A stretch of DNA of 7,134 nt from Flavobacterium sp. (GTDB lineage Bacteria; Bacteroidota; Bacteroidia; Flavobacteriales; Flavobacteriaceae): NCBI GenBank assembly GCA_023253295.1, contig JALRGZ010000265.1, positions 1 to 7,134 on the forward strand. The letters run 5' to 3'. The position numbers and the translations under genes were made by a program. Shown one piece after another: positions 1 to 6,469 of this stretch (the stretch's first letter is position 1; each line of letters opens with the position of its first letter). Below the pieces are notes generated by a model that did no database searches, was not told the DNA's origin, and saw only the letters and a list, made by a program, of their open reading frames with translations.

Positions 1-1957
1 TTACCAAATAGGTATTCGTTTGTACATTCATAAATAGTGCATCAACTGCTTTTTCAGGCATGCCCAAACGAGCGGCTGTCATGGCTGTCATTGGGAAATC
101 CCAACCCCATGTTTCTTTCCATGACCAAGTTTCCCAAATTAAATCAAAGGTATTTCGCATGATTTTTTTGTCTAGTAGCGTTGTTTCAGGCAACATTCCA
201 AATGTCCCAAATACCGAGGGATGATCGGTTTTGTATTCTGGATTGGTATAGGAATCAGTGGCGCTTTCAGTGGCTAAATACACATTGTCTTGAACTGCTA
301 ATGTTGATAATTGCGCAATTACGTCTTTCCATTTGGTAACTTCTGATTCACCTAAGCGTTTTTTCCATTCTAAGGCGGTATTTAATGCCCAATTCCAATA
401 AGCTAACTCGTAAGTAGGATTAAAGGTTTCTGTTGCTTTAAAGCGCTCTTGAGCGGGAATTACACCGGGTCCAAGGATGTATCTTTTTTTCTCTTGGTCA
501 TAATAAGCAAAAGAAGCCATAAAATCGGCTGTGGCAAAAACACGTTTTTTGTATAAATCTAAGGTCGCTTTGTCCTTGCGGTCGCGGTACATCAATTCGG
601 CATAAGTAATAAAATGCGGCTGTTGCCAAATTAATAATGCCCCAATCGATGATGGTGCTTCATTGCCATCTGGGTCGGTCATTTTTTGCCATCTTACCCC
701 TTCGTAACCTTGTCTTTGGGCAATTTTTTTAGCATTATCGTAGACTTTGTTGTACCATGGGAGACTTTTTTCAAGCAAATTAGCTCTTCCCCATAATGGA
801 AAATGAACGCCATGCCACCAGTGCATTTCCAAGTGCGGTTTGCCGTACCAGCTGTTATAAGTCAAACCGGTTTCCTGTGGTGGTTCGGTTCCTGTACATT
901 GTAGTTTGGTTAAGTATTGCGATAAAACAATACGGCGTTCTAATTCGAAAGCGCGTGTATCGGTACATTGTGAAAAATCAACAGCAGCGCCGCTTTTCCA
1001 GAATTTTTCCCATCCCGAAATACTACTTTCTTCTACAGCGGCTACATCAGGAATAGTTGTGTTTCCTTTGTAAGCTGGCGCAAATTGGCAACTGAATTCG
1101 AAGGTATTGTTTTTGACAGGCGTCAATAGAAAATAATGCGGTTCTTTTTGAGTAATAGAAGCATTGCCTTTCCATTTAAAACCGATGTTATAGGTGATGG
1201 AATCCATTTTGTGATGGATAACCGCTTCGTTTTTTTCATTTTTTGAAAGTGTGCTTGTATAGGCCAAATCAGCTTTCCAAAGAGTACCATTATCGCCCCA
1301 TTTCATCGTTGGGAAAGGAATACGCATACGGATTTTGAGTTGTCCTTTTTTAATCAAATCAGAAACTACTTTTACCCCAATCACATCCTGTTCCTGATGC
1401 GAAGCTGTCCATACTTTTACCGGAGTTCCTTCTAATGTAAACGAACTTTCGATTTCTCCTGTCCAGACATTCAGTGTTTGTTTAATGTTTTTAATATCGG
1501 AAGGCTGAGCAACAGCACCATCTTTTTTGAATAATTCAAAACCTAAATTTCCCAGTTGCAAACGATGGGCATTGGCACGGAAATATTCTACCGCTTTTGC
1601 AGCATGTTCCGGTGTCTTTTGTTGCATCGAATAAGTTACTTGTCTTCCGTGTTGCTCGAAATTTCTAAGAGTTTCTTCGAATTTGTAATTTTTAGTATTG
1701 GGCACCGCATTCCATCCCCATTCGGATTGTGTACCTAATGGAACCCCCGCCTGATAATAATCGGGAAAAGTTTGTAATCCTGTTGCATCAACAGTAAAAG
1801 CAAAGGTTCCATTTCCAACAGACAATGAGCCCAGAGTATCGATTTTTGTGATGTTTACATTATGTCTTGTGATTAATGCTTTTCGGTCAATTTTATCCTG
1901 AGATTTTGCTGTGGTTATGAGCAGGCATAAAGAAAGGCTGGTTATTATTTTTCGCAT
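1..1957 (-). CDS. Secreted GH65-like six-hairpin glycosidase, C-terminus cut by window edge
   Basis: The reading frame is open from an ATG at 1957-1955 to the window edge, giving 652 codons with no stop, so the C-terminus is missing. I translated it by hand from the minus strand. Residues 1-19 form a type I signal peptide (positive start, hydrophobic core, likely cleavage before Q20), so the enzyme should be exported. Residues about 30-300 look like the beta-sandwich N-terminal domain of clan GH-L-type enzymes. Residues from about 310 onward are helical and rich in Trp, as in an (alpha/alpha)6 barrel. Recognisable conserved blocks are HLEMHWWHGVHFPLWGR (375-391), GPGVIPAQE (496-504) and NPTYELAYW (513-521). 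By position, E504 is a candidate general acid, comparable to the catalytic Glu of GH65 enzymes; this is inference. It resembles Bacteroidota proteins often labelled GH65-like or six-hairpin glycosidase, but substrate and mechanism (hydrolase or phosphorylase) cannot be read. It lies 118 bases downstream of the GH28 gene and is probably co-transcribed with it. The start is chosen because the signal peptide begins there; no Shine-Dalgarno sequence is present. Confidence 0.8.
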   Translation of the reverse strand, partial: MRKIITSLSLCLLITTAKSQDKIDRKALITRHNVNITKIDTLGSLSVGNGTFAFTVDATGLQTFPDYYQAGVPLGTQSEWGWNAVPNTKNYKFEETLRNFEQHGRQVTYSMQQKTPEHAAKAVEYFRANAHRLQLGNLGFELFKKDGAVAQPSDIKNIKQTLNVWTGEIESSFTLEGTPVKVWTASHQEQDVIGVKVVSDLIKKGQLKIRMRIPFPTMKWGDNGTLWKADLAYTSTLSKNEKNEAVIHHKMDSITYNIGFKWKGNASITQKEPHYFLLTPVKNNTFEFSCQFAPAYKGNTTIPDVAAVEESSISGWEKFWKSGAAVDFSQCTDTRAFELERRIVLSQYLTKLQCTGTEPPQETGLTYNSWYGKPHLEMHWWHGVHFPLWGRANLLEKSLPWYNKVYDNAKKIAQRQGYEGVRWQKMTDPDGNEAPSSIGALLIWQQPHFITYAELMYRDRKDKATLDLYKKRVFATADFMASFAYYDQEKKRYILGPGVIPAQERFKATETFNPTYELAYWNWALNTALEWKKRLGESEVTKWKDVIAQLSTLAVQDNVYLATESATDSYTNPEYKTDHPSVFGTFGMLPETTLLDKKIMRNTFDLIWETWSWKETWGWDFPMTAMTAARLGMPEKAVDALFMNVQTNTYLV

Positions 1958-2075
1958 GCTTAATGCTTTTTAAAGTTACTGCTAATGCAATTGATTTATA
2001 ATAGCAATAGTATTTATTCAAAGTATTGAAAATAGAAAAGTCGTTTTTTGTTTCGTGTTATTTGCTTAAAACTTT
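1958..2075 (-). other. Spacer between GH28 and six-hairpin genes
   Basis: This is an AT-rich 118-base gap read on the minus strand. It contains no ORF of note and no GC-rich stem followed by a T run, so no terminator is evident. A TACTTTG stretch (minus strand, 2025-2019) is one base short of the Bacteroidota -7 consensus TAnnTTTG. I see no matching TTG-type -33 element at the right distance, so an internal promoter is possible but not supported. Confidence 0.4.
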
Positions 2076-3512
2076 TTAGAAATTTACATTTTTCGAATTT
2101 TCAATTTTTAATGTTGAACGGTCTAAAGTATTGATAGTTACATTGTCTAAAATCCAATTATTACTAAAGGAAATGTTTCCTGCTGTTTCGGCTGAAATAT
2201 GTACGTTTTTGAGATTCACATTTTCAATAATAGATTCTTTTAAACCGGCTACCGAAATGGCTTTTTTAGCGCCTTTTATATTTATGTTTTTCAAATAGAT
2301 GTTTTTGAAAATAGGAATGCCTCGTGATTCCGGTTCTACTTTTGTTAGCATTTTTTTCCAATGCGGTGGCAGACTTTCTTCTGTATAGCCATCAGGAAGT
2401 TTGGAATAACTATAGGCTGGATTCCAATTCATCGAGATAGTGATAAAAGTGCCTACACTTTCCATTTTGATATTTTCCATGTAGACATCTTCAACGGTTC
2501 CGCCTCGGTTAGTAGCCGATTTGATGTTTAATCCATTTTTAGTACCATAACCTTGAATATTGGAGGCGTATACATGACGAATACTACCCGAAGTTTCACT
2601 ACCCAAAGTGAATAATCCTGCGCCCTGACGGGCAATACAATTGCGTACGACCACATATTCGGTAGGGCGATTGACTCTCAATCCGTCCCAATCGCGACCT
2701 GCTTTTAGACAAAAATTGTCATCATTGCAATCGATATCACAGTTTTGAACCAGTATCCATCTCGAGGAATCAATATCAACGCCATCGGTGCTTGGTCCAT
2801 GTCCTCCAATGTTGTTTCTGATTTTAATGCCGTCAACGGTTACGTATTCGGAATATAATATCTGAACCGTCCAAAAACCTGCTCTTTGTATGTTGAGGTC
2901 TTTGAGGAAAACATTTTTTGAATTCGTTATTAAAATGGTTCTGGGACGTTTAGCATCATAATCTACAATCCAACGTAAATTTTTAGCTTCGTATTCTTTG
3001 CGAAGATTCCAATAATAATCCCAATGCACTTTCCCTTGTCCGTCAATGATTCCTTCGCCATCAAGAGTGACGTTTTTCTGGTTTAACACATTGATTAAAG
3101 CGGCTGGCCATTTCATTTCAATTCCTGCCACACGCGTGTCAATTTCAGGGTAATCAGCAATGTTTTCACTACCTAAAAGAGTTACCTCTTTTGGAACGTA
3201 AAAATGCACACCTGCTTTGATAAAAAGGGAACCAGTTAGGTATTTTCCAGGTTTGAAAGTTAAAGTTCCTCCGCCATTATTACTGCATTCATCAATGGCT
3301 TTTTGAATGTTTTTAGTCGTGAGTGTTGTGCCATCATTTACGGCTCCATAATCGTTGGCATAATAGATTTTGGACTTAAAAGTGTTTTCTTTTGCCCCTA
3401 CTTTATGAATCCATTCAGGTTCAAAATTAGTTGAATGGAGAGTTTGTGCCATTTCTTTGCAAGAAGAAAGTAGCAATAGTAAACAGCTTAAAAAGAAATG
3501 GTTGGTTGGCAT
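2076..3512 (-). CDS. GH28 polygalacturonase-like lipoprotein with atypical active-site motifs
   Basis: The 478-residue product has a right-handed parallel beta-helix pattern throughout, and its length is normal for bacterial GH28 enzymes. GH28 enzymes hydrolyse galacturonide (sometimes rhamnogalacturonide) linkages by inversion using three Asp residues. The visible motifs are STDGVD (241-246, standing for NTDG, with D243) and the DD pair D264/D265 in NDDNFCLKAG, so the catalytic Asp triad is intact. Two other signatures deviate. GHG is G297-A298-G299, lacking the usual His, and RIK is N329-I330-K331. LGSETSG (303-309) and NRGG (335-338) are kept. The N-terminal glycine-rich block, with GAVNDGTT (56-63) and NNGGGT (78-83), is the usual start of pectate-lyase-superfold proteins. 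Residues 1-18 are a lipoprotein signal with lipobox LSSC (C18), so membrane anchoring is likely; the K19-E20 after it may act as a surface-export signal (inference). An in-frame stop lies four codons upstream and the next Met is M21, which supports this start. The gene sits 149 bases after the sulfatase. Polygalacturonase or exo-galacturonidase is the first guess, but the altered motifs suggest a different specificity. Confidence 0.87.
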   Translation of the reverse strand: MPTNHFFLSCLLLLLSSCKEMAQTLHSTNFEPEWIHKVGAKENTFKSKIYYANDYGAVNDGTTLTTKNIQKAIDECSNNGGGTLTFKPGKYLTGSLFIKAGVHFYVPKEVTLLGSENIADYPEIDTRVAGIEMKWPAALINVLNQKNVTLDGEGIIDGQGKVHWDYYWNLRKEYEAKNLRWIVDYDAKRPRTILITNSKNVFLKDLNIQRAGFWTVQILYSEYVTVDGIKIRNNIGGHGPSTDGVDIDSSRWILVQNCDIDCNDDNFCLKAGRDWDGLRVNRPTEYVVVRNCIARQGAGLFTLGSETSGSIRHVYASNIQGYGTKNGLNIKSATNRGGTVEDVYMENIKMESVGTFITISMNWNPAYSYSKLPDGYTEESLPPHWKKMLTKVEPESRGIPIFKNIYLKNINIKGAKKAISVAGLKESIIENVNLKNVHISAETAGNISFSNNWILDNVTINTLDRSTLKIENSKNVNF

Positions 3513-3526
3513 TTTGGTTGGTTTTT
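3513..3526 (-). promoter_or_regulatory. A/C-rich translation start region of the GH28 gene
   Basis: The 14 bases before the ATG read AAAAACCAACCAAA on the minus strand. There is no purine-rich Shine-Dalgarno sequence, as is common in Bacteroidota, where A-rich leaders often support initiation. The last 12 bases match those before the GH105 ATG at 11 of 12 positions. CCAACCA also recurs just inside the coding sequence (codons 2-5), so the start codon is flanked by copies of the same short repeat. Confidence 0.4.
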
Positions 3527-3661
3527 AAAGCCAAAAATCATTGTTTTTTATCGAAAAACTGTCCTGTACTTGCCTGAATTTAAGTTAAAATAATGTGAGT
3601 AGATAAAAACGACATAGTTTTAGATAATTTATATTGAGTTTTTTAAAGGTTCTAAAATGTC
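3527..3661 (-). other. Longest spacer in the operon, between sulfatase and GH28
   Basis: Together with the leader next to the GH28 start this forms a 149-base gap. It is AT-rich, has no coding potential that I can support, and lacks an obvious terminator. I found no clear TAnnTTTG element on the minus strand. Its length is compatible with an internal promoter or an mRNA processing site, but nothing in the sequence proves either. Confidence 0.35.
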
Positions 3662-5032
3662 TTATTCAATACCTAAATTAACTTCTTTGGCATCTTTGTT
3701 AAATTGAAAATCTAAATCTTTTTTCAATTTTTCAGTAATAATTGGCTCTGCCGACAATAGATTTTCATTCTCTTCAGGATCTTTTTCGATATTGAAAAGC
3801 TCCAAAACAGTTGGCGTATTTTTATGTCTGGTTCTAATTAATTTCCAGGGTTTTTCTATAATGCTTTCCTGCAAATGTCCTCTGATGTAAATTTTATGAT
3901 TTGGTATAGAATCATTGTTTGCAATTGAATTCCAAATGTTTTTTCCTTCTACTGTTTTAGGTATCGATTGAGCCCTTGCCAAAGACAAAATGGTAGGCAT
4001 AAAATCATTTACTGAAATGTAATTGTTGTTTAAAGAAGGATGAATTTTGTTTTTCCAATACACAATTGCCGGTACTCTGATGGCTCCTTCGTAGTTAGTT
4101 GTTTTCCAATCTCGCAAAGGGTAGTTGCTTCCTAATACATCATTGACTTTATGCCTTCCTTTATACTGATTTCCGGGAATCCAATTTTCCATAGCACCGT
4201 TGTCACTCATAAAAATGATAACTGTGTTTTTGTCTAAATGTTGTTTTTTTAAAGTTTTTAAGATTTGACCAATGCTATAATCTAAGTGTGACATAGCTGC
4301 TGCAAAATCTCTTCTGGAGTCGTTTTTAATGGTTTTCAAATAGGGTTTCTTCCATTTGTCTTCCTCCTGTAAAGGGAAGTGTGGAGCGCTATAACTGAGC
4401 TGAATATAAAAGTTTTTAGAAGGATCTCTCTGTGTTTTTAGCCAGTTGATGGCTTCATTTTCCACTAAATCAGTTACATGTCCTTTTTCGGTAATGAATA
4501 CTCCATTTCGGTGCCAGCTAGGATCACCATTTTTGTATTCATGACTGTATTGATCGATTTGTCCGTGTAAAAAACCATAAGAATAATCAAAACCATAGGC
4601 TTTTGGACCACTTGATTGATTGAGACCTAGATGCCATTTGCCAAATAAAGCCGTTTGATAATTTTGCTGATGTAAAGCCTGTGGTAAGGTGGTTACATCG
4701 GCAGGAAGACTTAAATTGCTTTTGTCGCTTATTGGGGCGACAATTCCCATACGACTGGAAGGCCTTCCGGTGAAAAAACTTGCTCTTGAAGGAGAGCAGG
4801 TTGGTGCTGCATAAAGACGATTAAGTTGCGCTCCGTTTTTTGCCAGCCAATCGATGTTTGGAGTGTGAATTTCAGAACCATTATAGCTTACATCATTCCA
4901 ACCCGCATCATCAGCAACAATTACTACAAAATTAGGTGTGGTAGGAGGATCTGTTTTTTGTTTGACAGATTGTCCAAAACTTAAAAAGCTTAATAATATT
5001 GTTGTTATGCAGTTGACAATGCGATTGTACAT
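3662..5032 (-). CDS. Secreted S1-family sulfatase (Cys-type, arylsulfatase-like)
   Basis: The 456-residue product is a complete family S1 (formylglycine-dependent) sulfatase, which hydrolyses sulfate esters on carbohydrate. The signature C79-S-P-S-R83, followed by ASFFTGR, supplies the Cys converted to formylglycine. Other expected active-site residues are present: D41-D42 and D277-N278 for calcium, K132 and H134 in GKWHLG, H218 in APHFP, and K310 followed by the YEGAIRVP block (314-321). The ELFNIEKDPEENENL block (411-425) is the usual C-terminal subdomain motif. The order and spacing resemble arylsulfatase B-like (N-acetylgalactosamine-4-sulfatase-like) enzymes, but the S1 subfamily and the sulfate position cannot be assigned by eye. 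Residues 1-20 are a type I signal peptide ending before Q21, so the enzyme should be periplasmic or secreted. It needs a maturase (anSME or FGE) encoded elsewhere. It starts 14 bases after the GH105 stop, which strongly suggests co-transcription. No Shine-Dalgarno sequence is present. Confidence 0.93.
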   Translation of the reverse strand: MYNRIVNCITTILLSFLSFGQSVKQKTDPPTTPNFVVIVADDAGWNDVSYNGSEIHTPNIDWLAKNGAQLNRLYAAPTCSPSRASFFTGRPSSRMGIVAPISDKSNLSLPADVTTLPQALHQQNYQTALFGKWHLGLNQSSGPKAYGFDYSYGFLHGQIDQYSHEYKNGDPSWHRNGVFITEKGHVTDLVENEAINWLKTQRDPSKNFYIQLSYSAPHFPLQEEDKWKKPYLKTIKNDSRRDFAAAMSHLDYSIGQILKTLKKQHLDKNTVIIFMSDNGAMENWIPGNQYKGRHKVNDVLGSNYPLRDWKTTNYEGAIRVPAIVYWKNKIHPSLNNNYISVNDFMPTILSLARAQSIPKTVEGKNIWNSIANNDSIPNHKIYIRGHLQESIIEKPWKLIRTRHKNTPTVLELFNIEKDPEENENLLSAEPIITEKLKKDLDFQFNKDAKEVNLGIE

Positions 5033-5046
5033 GAAGATGTAATTTT

Positions 5047-6426
5047 TTATTTTTTTATTTTTAATTGAACAGAGCTATCATTAAGTTCAAATTCGTTGTT
5101 TTTTAGCATTAAGATGATTTCTGAACCTGCGAGGATTACGGGACCATATCCATGAGCTGCAAAGGTGTTAATAGGTCTGTAATAATAGAATGCAGGATCA
5201 AATCCCATTCCTGTTCCTACGCAGGTCCCTTCTACTTGTCCTTTGTCGTTTACTTTTGTGGCAACGGCATTCCAAGCTAATAAAACAGCAGGTGCATAAG
5301 CGGCTTTATCGATATAACCTCTGTTAATTGCTTTGGCAATTGAGTAGGTATAAATTGCTGTTGCCGATGTTTCTAAAAATGTATCATTTCGGTCAATTAA
5401 TTGATGCCAAAAACCTGTTCCGTCCTGGTAAGCAACTAATCCTTTAATATGTGCTTTAAGTTGGTTTAGCACCATATTATAACCTGGATGGTCTTTAGGT
5501 AATGTTTCTAATAATTCAACCAAAGTCATAACTGCCCATCCATTGGCACGAGCCCAATGAAATTGAGGATGCTCTTCCATTCCTTGTACCCATCCATGCA
5601 TGTAAATTCCTTTTTGGCTGTTGAACATACGCTCCGAAAATTGTTTCACTTGTTTTACGGCATCATCATAGTATTTTACCTCGCCGGTTAATTTTCCCAT
5701 TTGTGCTAATGCCGGTATACTCATAAACATATCGTCAAGCCAAAGTGTGTTAGGATGAGGTCTGTTTCGGGCTAATGTGCCATCAGTAAGGCGGAATTCT
5801 TTATTGCTGATGTAGTCCATAAAACCATCAATTAATGGTCTTAAGTCTGCTTTTAATCCTGCTCTTTGTGCTTTAATCATTGCCGCACAAACCGCTCCGC
5901 CATCATCTAAAGCATGAGGGATTAAAAACCCATGAATAGGCGAAGGATACTCTTTGTTTTTGTCCAGTTGTTTTTTATAAAAAGGAGCAATATCGGCGAT
6001 TAATTTTAAGCGTTTGTTAGTATAATCAGCATATTTATGGTCTCCGGTTGCTTCTGTAGCCAATAACATACCGGCATAAGTTACACCCCATTCATAGCTG
6101 GTTAATCTGAAACTTCCAGGAGCAAAAATGCTGTTTTCATCAAGTTCTTTTAGACTTTTTAACTCCTGTTTTGTCTTGCTGTTTACCATATAAGCCGGAG
6201 TCGTTTTTTCTAAAAATGTATAGACTTTGTCTAGTGTGGCTTTTATTTCCTGAATAGATTTAGGTCCATACGGAGTTGGATAGTCAGGTTGTAAAAAATG
6301 CAGGGGAGTAGTAGCATCATTTACAGGTTCTTGAGCTGATACACTAAATGGAATTACGAATAAGGTAGCTGCAATTCCTAATTTTTTTACTGTTTTGAAT
6401 CCGGTGGTTAAATGGTTCATTTTCAT
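5047..6426 (-). CDS. Secreted GH105 unsaturated uronyl hydrolase (YteR/RhiN-like)
   Basis: The 459-residue product is an (alpha/alpha)6-barrel GH105 enzyme. This family removes the 4,5-unsaturated uronic acid from the non-reducing end of lyase products, by hydrating the double bond rather than by classical glycoside hydrolysis. Supporting blocks are FRLTSYEWGVTYAGML (106-121), HALDDGGAVCAAMI (171-184), TLWLDDMFM (227-235), FHWARANGWAVM (289-300), ETSATAIYTYSIAKAINRGY (352-371) and GTCVGTGMG (400-408). An Asp of the WLDD pair (D231/D232) probably matches the proposed general acid/base of YteR; this is from memory of the family and was not aligned. Residues 1-31 form a long type I signal peptide (SVSA before Q32), so the enzyme works in the periplasm or outside. 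A second in-frame ATG at 6420 (M3) is an equally possible start. The gene lies 43 bases after the PKD protein and 14 before the sulfatase. Its presence implies a polysaccharide lyase acting upstream in the pathway. Unsaturated galacturonyl-rhamnose or unsaturated glucuronyl substrates are both possible. Confidence 0.93.
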   Translation of the reverse strand: MKMNHLTTGFKTVKKLGIAATLFVIPFSVSAQEPVNDATTPLHFLQPDYPTPYGPKSIQEIKATLDKVYTFLEKTTPAYMVNSKTKQELKSLKELDENSIFAPGSFRLTSYEWGVTYAGMLLATEATGDHKYADYTNKRLKLIADIAPFYKKQLDKNKEYPSPIHGFLIPHALDDGGAVCAAMIKAQRAGLKADLRPLIDGFMDYISNKEFRLTDGTLARNRPHPNTLWLDDMFMSIPALAQMGKLTGEVKYYDDAVKQVKQFSERMFNSQKGIYMHGWVQGMEEHPQFHWARANGWAVMTLVELLETLPKDHPGYNMVLNQLKAHIKGLVAYQDGTGFWHQLIDRNDTFLETSATAIYTYSIAKAINRGYIDKAAYAPAVLLAWNAVATKVNDKGQVEGTCVGTGMGFDPAFYYYRPINTFAAHGYGPVILAGSEIILMLKNNEFELNDSSVQLKIKK

Positions 6427-6442
6427 TTTGGTTTGTTTGGTT
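6427..6442 (-). promoter_or_regulatory. A/C-rich translation start region of the GH105 gene
   Basis: The 16 bases before the ATG read AACCAAACAAACCAAA on the minus strand. They lack a Shine-Dalgarno sequence. The 12 bases next to the ATG differ from those before the GH28 start at only one position. The match favours 6426 over the second ATG at 6420 as the true start, though weakly. The rest of the 43-base gap, up to the stop of the preceding gene, holds no terminator. Confidence 0.4.
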
Positions 6443-6469
6443 ATAATTTCTAAAATAGAAAAAGCTTTG

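Noticed and set aside
796..1056. Plus-strand open frame of 86 codons
   Set aside because: It lies wholly antisense to the six-hairpin glycosidase, whose translation is continuous with conserved motifs; the plus-strand product shows no recognisable domain.
1556..1738. Plus-strand open frame of 60 codons
   Set aside because: It is antisense to the N-terminal domain of the six-hairpin glycosidase and shows no start signal or family resemblance.
2019..2025. TACTTTG on the minus strand as a possible -7 promoter element
   Set aside because: It is one base short of TAnnTTTG and has no TTG-type -33 partner at a suitable distance.
2005..2028. Imperfect inverted repeat with CAATA and TATTG ends
   Set aside because: Only 9 of 12 positions pair, nearly all A/T, with no T run placed as in a terminator; expected by chance in such AT-rich sequence.
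2029..2039. TTTTCTATTTT (minus strand), shared with the gap before GH105 (6452-6462)
   Set aside because: An 11-base A/T-dominated match in two AT-rich gaps at different distances from the starts is weak evidence for a regulatory site.
5041..5062. A/T homopolymer-like tract at the GH105/sulfatase junction
   Set aside because: Most of it encodes the Lys/Ile-rich end of GH105 and its stop codon; there is no preceding GC-rich stem, so it is not a terminator.
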